A stretch of DNA of 64,000 bases from an uncultured Paracoccaceae bacterium (lineage in GTDB: Bacteria > Pseudomonadota > Alphaproteobacteria > Rhodobacterales > Rhodobacteraceae): contig CANKVU010000016.1 of assembly GCA_947487205.1 (NCBI GenBank), positions 58,612-122,611 on the forward strand, read 5' to 3'. Each line of letters starts with the position of its first letter. The stretch's first letter is position 1. A program made the position numbers and the translations under genes. The notes below the pieces were generated by a model. That model saw only the letters and a list, made by a program, of their open reading frames with translations. It had not been told where the DNA came from and did not search any database. Positions 52,802 to 62,111 of the stretch are shown piece by piece.

Positions 52802-53497
52802 ATGAAGATCGCGTCCTGGTCCGGCCCCCGGAACATCTCCACGGCCCTGATGTATTCGTTCGCCGCGCGGGGCGACACGCTGGTGCAGGACGAGCCGTTC
52901 CATGCGTCCTACCTGGCGATGGCGGGAATCGACCCGCCCGCCCGGTCCCGGATCCTTTCTGCCGCGGAGAACGATCCGCGCCGGGTGATCGCGCGCTTCG
53001 ACCGGGGGACGCCGCATCTCTACCTGAAGCTCATGGCGCAGCACATGATCGACGGGATCGACCTCGACTGGGCCGAGGAGTTCTCTCACCTGCACCTCGT
53101 CCGTCATCCCGCTCGGGTGATCGCGAGCTATGCCGCCAAGCGGCAGCTGCCCGCCCTGGAGGAACTCGGATATCCGCGTCAGCTCGAGATCTTCGAGAGG
53201 TTCGGGGGCGTGGTCGTGCTGACCTCCGACATCCGCGCGCAGCCCGAGAAGATGTTGCGGCGGATCTGCGACCGGATCGGGCTGGAATTCACCCCCCGGA
53301 TGCTCCGCTGGCCGCCGGGTGGGCACATCGCGGGCGGAAGCTGGGCCACGCACCGGTACGGCGGCAGCACCGCGTCGAGCACCTTCCTGGGGGCCGAGGG
53401 AGATGTTCCCGAACTGGAGGGGGACGAGGCGCATGTCTGTGCCGACGCGATGGCCTATTACGATGCCCTGGGCGCGCATCGCCTGTCACCGGACTGA
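52802..53497 (+). CDS. Sulfotransferase-like family protein
   Basis: 231 aa; N-terminal KIASWSGPRNISTALMYSFAARGDTLVQDEPFHASYL and HLVRHPARVIASYAAKRQ (PAPS-binding-like). Confidence 0.65.
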   Translation: MKIASWSGPRNISTALMYSFAARGDTLVQDEPFHASYLAMAGIDPPARSRILSAAENDPRRVIARFDRGTPHLYLKLMAQHMIDGIDLDWAEEFSHLHLVRHPARVIASYAAKRQLPALEELGYPRQLEIFERFGGVVVLTSDIRAQPEKMLRRICDRIGLEFTPRMLRWPPGGHIAGGSWATHRYGGSTASSTFLGAEGDVPELEGDEAHVCADAMAYYDALGAHRLSPD

Positions 53498-53527
53498 ACC
53501 GCCCAGGGCCGCGGCCGGGCCGGGCGG

Positions 53528-53995
53528 CTAGTCCCGGCGATCCCCTCCCGCCCGGCCGGGCGACTTTCGCTCCCGCGGCACGTCCTGCAATCCCTGGGCG
53601 AGTTTGCGGGCGCGCAGGAACCTGTAGAAGGGGGCCGTGAAGATGCTGAACTGGACCCTCTCGGCCTCGGGGATCGCCCTGTAGACCGCCTTGAGGCTGA
53701 AATAGCATGCGAGGGTGACGAGGATGTGGAACACGATGTTGATGGCGACGCCGCGGGTCATGTCCCGCCATGCCGCCCAGATCTCCGGCGGAATCCATCG
53801 CGGCAGCACGTCCCAATAGATCGTCCGCAGGAAGACCGTCAGATAGAGGAGGAGGAACCCGAGGGTCAGGTACTTCACCACGCCGTTGGCGTAGAAGGCG
53901 ACCTGCATGAAGCCCAAGGTTACGAGGGCGGTCATCAGGCTGACCAGATAGGGCATCGCCACATGCGCGGCGAAGAAAACGTCCCAGACACTCAT
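53528..53995 (-). CDS. Small multi-TM membrane protein, function unknown
   Basis: 155 aa with several hydrophobic segments (MPYLVSLMTALVTLGFMQVAFYA, LTLGFLLLYLTVFL, VAINIVFHILVTLACYF). Confidence 0.55.
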   Translation of the reverse strand: MSVWDVFFAAHVAMPYLVSLMTALVTLGFMQVAFYANGVVKYLTLGFLLLYLTVFLRTIYWDVLPRWIPPEIWAAWRDMTRGVAINIVFHILVTLACYFSLKAVYRAIPEAERVQFSIFTAPFYRFLRARKLAQGLQDVPRERKSPGRAGGDRRD

Positions 53996-54183
53996 CAGTT
54001 ATTCTCCGTAGAGGTCAGGTGAACCAGCATCTCGTGAAGAGCCTGGAGGAGGTCGTCCTGGGCATGGGCATTCCGGACGGTCGCGAATTCGAGATTGTCC
54101 GCGTCACCCTTCGGCTCTGCGGGGCAGGGCCCCTCGAAGTCGCGTCGCCGCACAGTCGTGATCTCCTTTCTGCGGTCGACCAT
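53995..54183 (-). CDS. Candidate 62-aa soluble protein, translationally coupled to the membrane protein
   Basis: In-frame ATG 54183 of the 53995..54237 ORF: MVDRRKEITTVRRRDFEGPCPAEPKGDADNLEFATVRNAHAQDDLLQALHEMLVHLTSTENN; TGATG stop/start overlap. Confidence 0.5.
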   Translation of the reverse strand: MVDRRKEITTVRRRDFEGPCPAEPKGDADNLEFATVRNAHAQDDLLQALHEMLVHLTSTENN

Positions 54184-54398
54184 TGAACCCCATCCGTCTT
54201 GCAATCCGAGCGAGAATGGACCGAGCTTCGACGCCACGGATCATTCCCGGGCAAACGGACCGCTCCGTGCGTTGACCGTTTCCTGACACCCCGGCACGGC
54301 CCGGGCCTCCCGCTTGGCACCGGGCCGCCGCCGTCGATCTCCGCGCTCCTGCGCGGGTGCCCTTTCCCCGCCTGCGCCAAGGGCATATGTGTGGGGAT

Positions 54399-55064
54399 AT
54401 GCGATGGACCCTGCCCAACATTCTGACTGTGCTCAGGCTTCTGGCTGCCCCGGGAGTGGCGGTCGCATTCCTCTATTTCACCCGGCCCTGGGCCGACTGG
54501 TTCGCGCTGGTCCTGTTTCTCAGCGCGGCGGTGACGGATTGGTTCGACGGGCACATCGCCCGCACATGGAAGCTCGAAAGCCGATTCGGCGCCATGCTAG
54601 ACCCGATCGCGGACAAGGCCATGGTGATCATCGCGCTTCTGGTGATCGTGGGGTATTCGTCGATGTCGCCCTGGCTGGTCCTGCCGGCGACGATGATCGT
54701 GTTCCGCGAGGTCTTCGTTTCGGGTCTCAGGGAATTCCTCGGCGCGCAGGCAAAGCTGCTGAGCGTGACGAAGCTGGCCAAGTGGAAGACCACGGCGCAG
54801 ATGGTCGCGATCGCGGTGCTGTTTTCGCGCGACATCTTTCTCTACCACATGGTGGAACGGATGCAGGGCATGAATGGTGCCAGCGTCGAGGCGGTGCTGT
54901 CGGGCGCCCTTCCGGACGAGGCCGGCATCATGTGGCTGGCCCAATTGCGCGACGTGGCCGGCGTCGTCGGCGTCGCGCTGCTCTGGATCGCGGCGGCGCT
55001 CACCCTCGCCACCGGGTGGGATTACTTCCGCAAGGCCATTCCCTTCCTGAAGGAGACGGCATGA
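54399..55064 (+). CDS. pgsA: CDP-diacylglycerol-glycerol-3-phosphate 3-phosphatidyltransferase
   Basis: MRWTLPNILTVLRLLAAPGVAVAF; DWFDGHIARTWKLESRFGAMLDPIADK CDP-alcohol motif. Start could be ATG 54387. Confidence 0.92.
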   Translation: MRWTLPNILTVLRLLAAPGVAVAFLYFTRPWADWFALVLFLSAAVTDWFDGHIARTWKLESRFGAMLDPIADKAMVIIALLVIVGYSSMSPWLVLPATMIVFREVFVSGLREFLGAQAKLLSVTKLAKWKTTAQMVAIAVLFSRDIFLYHMVERMQGMNGASVEAVLSGALPDEAGIMWLAQLRDVAGVVGVALLWIAAALTLATGWDYFRKAIPFLKETA

Positions 55065-55312
55065 GGATCGAGGTGCTCTATTTCGCATGGTTGCGGGAAC
55101 GGATCGGCGTGCCGCGCGAACGCGTGGAGACCGAGGCCGGAACCGTGCGGGATCTCGTTGCGGAGCTTCGTGCCCGCGAGGAGCGCTATGACGCCGCCTT
55201 CTCCGACGTGTCCGCGGTTCGTGTGGCCCTCGACCAGGAACTCTCCGACTTCGACGCCGCGCTCGGAGATGCGCGGGAGGTGGCGTTCTTTCCACCGATG
55301 ACGGGGGGCTGA
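55061..55312 (+). CDS. moaD: Molybdopterin converting factor small subunit MoaD
   Basis: 83 aa, MRIEVLYFAWLRERIGVPRERVE ... EVAFFPPMTGG di-glycine end. Confidence 0.94.
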   Translation: MRIEVLYFAWLRERIGVPRERVETEAGTVRDLVAELRAREERYDAAFSDVSAVRVALDQELSDFDAALGDAREVAFFPPMTGG

Positions 55313-55758
55313 TGCCTGTCGTCGTCCAAGAGGATCCTTTCGATCCGGGCGCCGAATTGTCGCGCCTCGTGGCGGGCCGGCGCGACATGGGCGCGATGGT
55401 CACCTTCACGGGCCTCGTGCGCGACACCGGTGCGGGCGACCTTCGGCACATGGAGATCGAGCATTACCCGGGCATGACGGTGCGTGCGATCGAGGGAATG
55501 GTCGCGCATGCCACGGAGCGCTGGACCCTCGGGGCGGCGCATGTCGTCCATCGCTATGGCCGGATGGCGGTCGGGGAGGCGATCATGATGGTCGCCACCG
55601 CCGCGCCCCATCGCGGGGACGCCTTCGCGGCGGCGGAGTTCCTGATGGATTACCTGAAATCCCGCGCGCCCTTCTGGAAGAAGGAGGTCACCGACCGGGG
55701 AGAGGATTGGGTGACGGCGCGGGCCGAGGACGAGGCCGCGCTCGGCCGCTGGTCCTAA
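55312..55758 (+). CDS. moaE: Molybdopterin synthase catalytic subunit MoaE
   Basis: GAMVTFTGLVRD, LEIEHYPGM-like MEIEHYPGMT, VHRYGRMAVGEAIMMVA, APFWKKE. Confidence 0.95.
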   Translation: MPVVVQEDPFDPGAELSRLVAGRRDMGAMVTFTGLVRDTGAGDLRHMEIEHYPGMTVRAIEGMVAHATERWTLGAAHVVHRYGRMAVGEAIMMVATAAPHRGDAFAAAEFLMDYLKSRAPFWKKEVTDRGEDWVTARAEDEAALGRWS

Positions 55759-56084
55759 CCCCCCGCCTGCATCCGCTCGACGTAGTCGCGCAACCGCCCG
55801 TTTTCCGCGCGGGCATCCTGAAGCGCGCTCATCGCGGCCCGATACTCGGCGTCGAGGGACTGGATCTCGGCGCCAAGCTGTCCTTCCCGTTCCTCGAGAT
55901 AGGAGATGGCCTCGTCCCGGGCCGTCTCGGCCTGGTGGACCGTTTGCGCCATGCGTTCGAGCTCGCCGATATCGGCCGGGCTGACGCGCGTCAGGCGGTG
56001 GACCAGCCAATTGGCGAACCAGCCCAGCATGAAGGCGGCGAACAGGATCGCAGCCGTCGCGATCACGAATTCGGAGCGGCTCAT
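55755..56084 (-). CDS. Small membrane-anchored coiled-coil protein, function unknown
   Basis: 109 aa; N-terminal TM MSRSEFVIATAAILFAAFMLGWFANWLVHRL then Glu/Ala/Arg-rich helix; overlaps the OmpA-like gene stop. Confidence 0.7.
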   Translation of the reverse strand: MSRSEFVIATAAILFAAFMLGWFANWLVHRLTRVSPADIGELERMAQTVHQAETARDEAISYLEEREGQLGAEIQSLDAEYRAAMSALQDARAENGRLRDYVERMQAGG

Positions 56085-57934
56085 TCGTCGACGTCCTCGT
56101 CCGGGGAGGCCTGCGCGGTGTCCGCCCCGGCATCGTCCTCCAGCAGGAGGAACTCGATCCGCCGGTTCGCCTCGCGGCCCGCTTCGGTCGCGTTGTCGGC
56201 GATGGGCGTACTCTCTCCGTACCCCACCGCCTTCAGGTCGCCGACGGGCACCCGCAGGGACAGAAGCGCGGTCAGGACCGCTTCGGCGCGGGTCTGGCTG
56301 AGCTGGCGGTTCATCTCTTCGCTGCCCTGGCTGTCGGTATGGCCGCCGACCTCCATCGCCACGCCGTCGCATTTGCGCAGGATCGCGCCGATCGCGTCGA
56401 CGCTGTCGCGGGATTCGGGAGCGATCGTGCCCGAGCCGGGATCGAAGGTGATCTGCCGGTCGGACAGGATGCCGTTGATCTGCTCCACGCATTCCGCCGG
56501 GGTCGGCGGCGTCATGTCCCGATTGAGCCGTTCGTCGTAGCGCACGTCGATGCGATAATCCGCGCCCTCGCCCAGGCGGCCCGAGAGGAGTTGCGCCAGA
56601 TCGCTCTGTATCTCCGGGTTGCCGGATGTTCCCGAGATTCGGATGTCGTCCTCGTCCACGGTGACGGCGCCGTTGTTCACGATCGACAGCCCGTCGAGCG
56701 CCGCGAGCACCCTCGGCGACCAGTTTTCCGGCACGGCGGACGAGACCTCGATGGCGGTTTCGACATGCGAGCTTCCGAAGAGCGCCTTGCCGAAGCTCGT
56801 GACGACCGAGCCGGACCGCTCGGTGCCCATCCGGCCGCGCATCTGGACGAGCCCCTCGGGATTGCGGGTGGCGATGAATTCCGCCGGCCCCGCGTCGGCG
56901 GCGACCTCCTCGATATCCGCCTGCGTGGCGGCGAGGGTGAACTCGCTTGGAAGCCGACGCTCCAGATCGGCGACGACACGGCCGAACTGCGGCACCTGGG
57001 GGCCGGCCTCGATCCGCACGTCGAGATTCGACATCGAGAGGGTGCCGGTCTCGAGGCGGTGCATCGCGGCCAGAGCCTCTGCCGCGGCGCGACTCCAGTC
57101 GGGCGACGGGGCGCCGAGGCCGATCCGGCAGCGCGGCGCCGGAATGTCGAGATCCCGCGCAGCCGTGAGAATCCGCTCGCGGCCCTCCGCATCGGGCGCC
57201 GAACAGGCGACGAGGGACGTGGATTCGGGCGACCGCGACAACCGCAGGACGAAGGGCGCGATGACCGGGCGCGGGACTGCCACGTCGAGCGCCAACGTCA
57301 CCGAATCCGGCGCCAGCCGGGTCAGGTCGCGTTCGAGAAGGGCCCGCTCCCCCGGGTCGGCGGCCATGGTCGTGAGGGCCACCCGGTCCGGGGTGATCGA
57401 CACCTTGGCCTTCTCGCTGCGCGATAGCGCCTCGAGCCCCAGTTCGAGCGCCTCGGGCCAGCTTTCCGGGGCGTCGTGCCGCGAGACTTCGAGCAGGTCG
57501 GTGACGGGAAGGCCACCGGATTGCTCGGCGATCCTGGTCGCCAGCCGCTCCCGGTCGGTGGTCGCCGGGACCAGCCCGATCAGCGTCACGCCTTCGCTGG
57601 CGCGCAGGATCTCCACCGAGAATCGGGGCGCGGCCACCGGCTCGGGCTGCACCACGTCCATCGCGTCGACCACGCGGGTCCCGTCGACGACCGATCCCGC
57701 CGCGGTCAGCGCCCGGAAACGGGTCGCCTCGTCCGGCGCGGTGCCGGACAGTTCCACCCTGAGGCCGTCGGCATCGACCGATGCCCAGGCAAGTCCCTGC
57801 TCCGACAGGGCGCGATCCACGGCGCGGGCGGAGCGTTCCTCGATCCGATCGACGGCGAGGGTCGCCGCCCCGACCGAAAGCGCCCCGGCCGCGCCGAAGG
57901 TGACCAGGACCGCGAGAAGCGTTCTTTTTCTCAT
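56081..57934 (-). CDS. OmpA-family protein with N-terminal BON-like repeats
   Basis: From ATG 57934; signal-like N-terminus; C-terminal GGHTDSQGSEEMNRQLSQTRAEAVLTALLSLRVPVGDLKAVGYGESTPIADN...REANRRIEFLL. Confidence 0.85.
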   Translation of the reverse strand: MRKRTLLAVLVTFGAAGALSVGAATLAVDRIEERSARAVDRALSEQGLAWASVDADGLRVELSGTAPDEATRFRALTAAGSVVDGTRVVDAMDVVQPEPVAAPRFSVEILRASEGVTLIGLVPATTDRERLATRIAEQSGGLPVTDLLEVSRHDAPESWPEALELGLEALSRSEKAKVSITPDRVALTTMAADPGERALLERDLTRLAPDSVTLALDVAVPRPVIAPFVLRLSRSPESTSLVACSAPDAEGRERILTAARDLDIPAPRCRIGLGAPSPDWSRAAAEALAAMHRLETGTLSMSNLDVRIEAGPQVPQFGRVVADLERRLPSEFTLAATQADIEEVAADAGPAEFIATRNPEGLVQMRGRMGTERSGSVVTSFGKALFGSSHVETAIEVSSAVPENWSPRVLAALDGLSIVNNGAVTVDEDDIRISGTSGNPEIQSDLAQLLSGRLGEGADYRIDVRYDERLNRDMTPPTPAECVEQINGILSDRQITFDPGSGTIAPESRDSVDAIGAILRKCDGVAMEVGGHTDSQGSEEMNRQLSQTRAEAVLTALLSLRVPVGDLKAVGYGESTPIADNATEAGREANRRIEFLLLEDDAGADTAQASPDEDVDE

Positions 57935-57994
57935 CGAAGGCCGCCGTCTGACTGCATCCCCGGCGGGTCTACCGGGCAATTCCGGGCTGGTCCA

Positions 57995-58951
57995 TCAAAG
58001 CGCCACCGAAAGGGCGAGAAACAGCGCAGCCAGAAGGCCCGCGTCGCGATTCGAGCGGAAGAGGCGCAGACACGTCTCGGTCAGGGCCGGATCGAACCGC
58101 GACAATTGCCAGACCATGTGCGCCGCCATCGCCACCGGCGCGCACAGCGCCACGAGGAGGGCGGAGGAGGCCGCGGGCGCCGCCGCGAGGAGGATCGCCA
58201 GGGCCATCAATCCCGCCGCGCCGGCGGTGAAGCCGCGCAGCCAGGGAAGCGGCCGGTCCGCGAACAGCCGGGCGGTGGATTTCACGCCGATCAGCGCGTC
58301 GTCCTCCGCGTCCTGATAGGCATAGATGGTGTCGTAGAACAGCGTCCAGCAGATCCCGGAGAGATAGAGGATCACGGCCGGCCATCCGAGCGAGCCGGCC
58401 TGCGCCGTCCATGCGAGGAGCGCGCCCCAGTTGAACGCGAGGCCCAGAAAGATCTGCGGCCACCATGTGAAGCGCTTGGCGAACGGATAGACCGCGACCG
58501 TCGCGAGCGACAAGATCCCCATCAGGATCGCATTCGCATTAAAGGTCAGCAGGATGCCCATGGCCACCAGCGCCTGCGCCACGAGCCATCCCATGGCGCG
58601 CGCCACGTCGACCTGGCCCGACGGGATCGGCCGGGAGCGGGTGCGGGCCACGCCCGAATCGATGTGGCGGTCGGTGATGTCGTTCCACGTGCAGCCCGCG
58701 CCGCGCATCAGGACCGCGCCGATCCCGCATCCGACGGCGATCCACAGCCCGCGCCAGCCGAATGCGCCGGTCGAGAGCGAGGCGAGGAGCACCCCCCACC
58801 AGCAGGGCAGGAGCAGGAGCCACGTCCCGATCGGCCTGTCGGCCCGCGACAGGCGGAGATACGGACGCAGGCCGCGGGGGGCGCGGCGGTCGACCCAGTT
58901 GCCCTTGACGGCATCGGCCACCTGGCCTTTCGTCGCCTGACTGTCAGACAC
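57995..58951 (-). CDS. ubiA: 4-hydroxybenzoate polyprenyltransferase UbiA
   Basis: GTG start; RLSRADRPIGTWLLLLPCWWGV; RGAGCTWNDITDRHIDSGVARTRSRPIPSG; DTIYAYQDAEDD. Confidence 0.94.
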   Translation of the reverse strand: MSDSQATKGQVADAVKGNWVDRRAPRGLRPYLRLSRADRPIGTWLLLLPCWWGVLLASLSTGAFGWRGLWIAVGCGIGAVLMRGAGCTWNDITDRHIDSGVARTRSRPIPSGQVDVARAMGWLVAQALVAMGILLTFNANAILMGILSLATVAVYPFAKRFTWWPQIFLGLAFNWGALLAWTAQAGSLGWPAVILYLSGICWTLFYDTIYAYQDAEDDALIGVKSTARLFADRPLPWLRGFTAGAAGLMALAILLAAAPAASSALLVALCAPVAMAAHMVWQLSRFDPALTETCLRLFRSNRDAGLLAALFLALSVAL

Positions 58952-58969
58952 GGGGGTTCGTCCTTCCTT

Positions 58970-59695
58970 ATGGCCTCGACGATCCGGCTTCATGTAGAAC
59001 ATGCCGTGGGTGCAGGGCAAACGGTCCCGCTGGCGCCGGGCCAGGCGCATTACCTCTTCGGGGTGATGCGCCGCGGCCCCGGCGACATGGTCGAGGTCTT
59101 CGACGGCCGCAACGGCGGCTGGTCGGCCGAGATCGTCGAGGCGCGCAAGAAGGCGGGCACCCTGCGATGCGTGGCGCAGGTCGCGCCGCAACGCGATCCG
59201 CCCGACCTGTGGCTCTGCTTCGCCCCGATCAAGAAAGGGCGCACGGACTTCATCGTCGAGAAGGCCGCGGAGCTCGGCGCGGCCCGGATCTGCCCCGTCC
59301 AGACCGAGTTCACAAATTCCGAGCGGATCAGGCGGGATCGGTTGCAGGCCCATGCCGTGGAGGCGGCCGAGCAATGCGGCGGCACCTTCGTTCCCGAGGT
59401 GGCCGACCTCGTGCCGCTCGGCCGGGTGCTCGACCGCTGGGAGGCGGGGCGGCGGCTGATGTTCTGCGACGAGGGATCGGCGGGACCCGCGAACGCGCCC
59501 GGCCCGGAAACGCGGGGTGAGCCCTGGGCCATCCTGGTCGGACCCGAGGGCGGCTTCTCGCAGGCCGAGCGCCAGAGGCTCTCGACATTCGAGGGGGCCG
59601 CGCCCGCGAGCCTCGGGCCCCGCATCCTGCGCGCCGACACCGCCGCCGTGGCCGCGATGGTGTTGTGGCAGAGCGCGCTCGGGGATTGGACGTGA
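58970..59695 (+). CDS. rsmE: 16S rRNA (uracil1498-N3)-methyltransferase RsmE
   Basis: KKGRTDFIVEKAAELGAARICPVQTEFTN; ILVGPEGGFSQAER; LGPRILRADTAAVAAM. Confidence 0.93.
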   Translation: MASTIRLHVEHAVGAGQTVPLAPGQAHYLFGVMRRGPGDMVEVFDGRNGGWSAEIVEARKKAGTLRCVAQVAPQRDPPDLWLCFAPIKKGRTDFIVEKAAELGAARICPVQTEFTNSERIRRDRLQAHAVEAAEQCGGTFVPEVADLVPLGRVLDRWEAGRRLMFCDEGSAGPANAPGPETRGEPWAILVGPEGGFSQAERQRLSTFEGAAPASLGPRILRADTAAVAAMVLWQSALGDWT

Positions 59696-60213
59696 TGCGG
59701 AATTTCATCCGCCCGCAGGCGCTGAAGCGGATCCTGCTGTGGCGCGAAGTTCTCGTTGGAGCGGGGGCGTCGGCGCTCGGCCTGTGGTGGGCCGCGGGCG
59801 GCGCCGGGATCATGCGGTGGGTCGGTGTGGCGCTGGCCTTCGGGGGGGTCGCGATCCTGCGCGAAGGGCTCTTGCGGCTACGCCGGCCGCCGGACGGAGG
59901 CGGCGCCGGTATCGTCTCGGTGACCGAGCGCCAGATCACCTATCTGTCCGGTCCGGGCGGGGGGGCGGTCTCGGTCGACCGGCTCGGCCTCGTTGCCATC
60001 GAGTGCTCCGCCGGGGGTGCGGCGGTCTGGCATCTGGCCGACCGGGACGGGAACAATGTCGCCATCCCCGCCGATGCCGAGAATGCCGGGGCGCTCTATG
60101 ATGCGCTCTCGCCGCTTCCCGGCCTCGGGCAGGAGGAGCTGCTCAGGGCCGCCCGCGAGCAGGGGGCGGGGCGGCGGGTATTGTGGCGTGCCACCCCCGA
60201 TAGGCTCGGTTGA
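59695..60213 (+). CDS. Two-TM hypothetical protein
   Basis: 172 aa from ATG 59695, coupled to rsmE; hydrophobic hairpin then a beta-rich region. Confidence 0.65.
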   Translation: MRNFIRPQALKRILLWREVLVGAGASALGLWWAAGGAGIMRWVGVALAFGGVAILREGLLRLRRPPDGGGAGIVSVTERQITYLSGPGGGAVSVDRLGLVAIECSAGGAAVWHLADRDGNNVAIPADAENAGALYDALSPLPGLGQEELLRAAREQGAGRRVLWRATPDRLG

Positions 60214-60267
60214 CTTCGCCGGGACGGCCCTCCACTTGCGGGATCGTGCGGCAATGACGGGGGACGC

Positions 60268-61638
60268 ATGTCCATTCCACAGAACGGCGGCGGCCCGATC
60301 GAGCGCCACGAGCAGATGGCCGAATATCTCGCCGCCGGGTGCAAGCCGAAGGACGAATGGCGCATCGGCACGGAGCACGAGAAGTTCGGCTATTGCCGCG
60401 ACAGCCTCAAGCCGCTGCCCTTCGAGGGCGAACGGTCGATCCATGCGGTGCTCTCGGGTCTGAAGGACGAATTCGGCTGGGCGCCGGTGGAGGAGCACGG
60501 CCACCTGATCGGATTGGAGAAGGAGGGCGCGAACATCTCCCTCGAGCCGGGGGGGCAGCTGGAATTGTCCGGTGCGCCGCTCGAGACCATCCACGAGACC
60601 TGCGACGAGGTGAACGACCACCTCGCGCAGGTGAAGGCGGTGGCCGACCGGATCGGCGTCGGCTTCATCGGGCTCGGCGCCGCGCCGCACTGGAGCCAGG
60701 ACCAGATGCCGTTGATGCCCAAGGGGCGCTACAAGCTGATGGACGGCTACATGCGCAAGGTGGGCAGCCTCGGGATCGACATGATGCGGCGGACCTGCAC
60801 CGTTCAGGTCAACCTCGACTTCGCATCCGAGGCCGACATGGTGAAGAAGCTGCGGGTCGGCCTGGCCCTGCAACCGGTGGCGACGGCGCTCTTTGCCAAT
60901 TCGCCCTTCCTCGACGGCAAGCCGAACGGTCACAAGTCCTGGCGGAGCCGGATCTGGCGGGATCTCGACGCCGATCGCACGGGGATGCTGCCCTTCGTCT
61001 TCGAGGACGGTTTCGGGTTCGAACGCTGGGTGGAATACGCGCTCGATGTGCCGATGTATTTCGTCTATCGCGACGGGCGCTATATCGACGCCCTCGGCCA
61101 GTCCTTCCGCGACTTCCTGAAGGGCGAGCTGCCCGCGCTGCCGGGCGAGCGGCCGACGCTCAGCGATTGGGCCGACCACCTGACCACGATTTTCCCGGAG
61201 GCGCGGATCAAGAAGTTCATCGAGATGCGGGGCGCCGATGGCGGGCCGTGGCGGCGGCTCTGCGCGCTGCCGGCCTTCTGGGTCGGGTTGATGTACGACC
61301 AGACCGCGCTCGACGCCGCGTGGGATGTCTGCCGCACCTGGGACGCGGAAACCCGCGAGGGGCTGCGCGTCGCGGCCTCCATCGACGGCCTGCAGGCGCA
61401 GGTCGACGGCCTCAGGATGGAAGAGATCGCCGCGGAATGCGTCGAGATCGCGGATGCGGGGCTTCGGGCGCGGGGGCGGATGGGGGCCGGCGGCATGATC
61501 CCGGACGAGACCCACTTCCTCAATACGCTGAAGGAGAGCATCGAGAGCGGCCGCGTCCCCGCCGACGATCTTCTGGAGCATTACCGCACCGATTGGGACG
61601 GCGACGTGACCCATGTCTTCGGCGCCTATTCCTACTGA
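60268..61638 (+). CDS. gshA: Glutamate-cysteine ligase
   Basis: IERHEQMAEYLAAGCKPKDEWRIGTEHEKFGY; ISLEPGGQLELSGAPLETIHETCDEV; typical alphaproteobacterial/plant-type GCL. Confidence 0.93.
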   Translation: MSIPQNGGGPIERHEQMAEYLAAGCKPKDEWRIGTEHEKFGYCRDSLKPLPFEGERSIHAVLSGLKDEFGWAPVEEHGHLIGLEKEGANISLEPGGQLELSGAPLETIHETCDEVNDHLAQVKAVADRIGVGFIGLGAAPHWSQDQMPLMPKGRYKLMDGYMRKVGSLGIDMMRRTCTVQVNLDFASEADMVKKLRVGLALQPVATALFANSPFLDGKPNGHKSWRSRIWRDLDADRTGMLPFVFEDGFGFERWVEYALDVPMYFVYRDGRYIDALGQSFRDFLKGELPALPGERPTLSDWADHLTTIFPEARIKKFIEMRGADGGPWRRLCALPAFWVGLMYDQTALDAAWDVCRTWDAETREGLRVAASIDGLQAQVDGLRMEEIAAECVEIADAGLRARGRMGAGGMIPDETHFLNTLKESIESGRVPADDLLEHYRTDWDGDVTHVFGAYSY

Positions 61639-61746
61639 CTGCCCTTGCGTCACGGAGCGGAATCCAGCGCATTTTATCTAATAACGTTGGACCCCTGCCC
61701 GGGGATCGATAGTTTCACGGTCAGCGTTTTCTGGAGGTATAAAACG

Positions 61747-62016
61747 ATGAAGAAGCTTTTGATCGCGGTTCCGGTCATGGCGCTGCTGGCGGGCTGCCAG
61801 ACCGGCGGCGGGAACAGCAATCAGGGCGCGCTGACCGGCGCGGCTCTCGGTGCGGCGACTGGCGCCGCGGTTTCCGGCAGTGACGACCGCGTGGCCGGCG
61901 CCCTGATCGGCGGCGCGGTCGGCGCGGCCGCCGGAAACTACATCGGACAGACCAATAACGGCAATTGCGTGTACGAGAACCGGTACGGTGAGCGGTACAC
62001 GGCCTCCTGCCCGTAA
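61747..62016 (+). CDS. Glycine-zipper lipoprotein
   Basis: Lipobox LLAGC; repeated GxxxGxxxG: ALTGAALGAATGAAVSG, ALIGGAVGAAAGNYIG. Confidence 0.85.
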   Translation: MKKLLIAVPVMALLAGCQTGGGNSNQGALTGAALGAATGAAVSGSDDRVAGALIGGAVGAAAGNYIGQTNNGNCVYENRYGERYTASCP

Positions 62017-62026
62017 GACATGCGAT

Positions 62027-62057
62027 GCGAACCGGCGGGCCAGCCCCGCCGGTTCGC
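62027..62057. terminator. Strong hairpin between convergent genes, candidate bidirectional terminator
   Basis: GCGAACCGGCGGG-CCAGC-CCCGCCGGTTCGC, 13-bp perfect stem between the lipoprotein gene (+) and plsY (-). Confidence 0.65.
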
Positions 62058-62111
62058 AGCAGCGTCCCGACCCGAGCGGGTCGGGGAACACGATCTCGCG
62101 CTACTCGTCTA

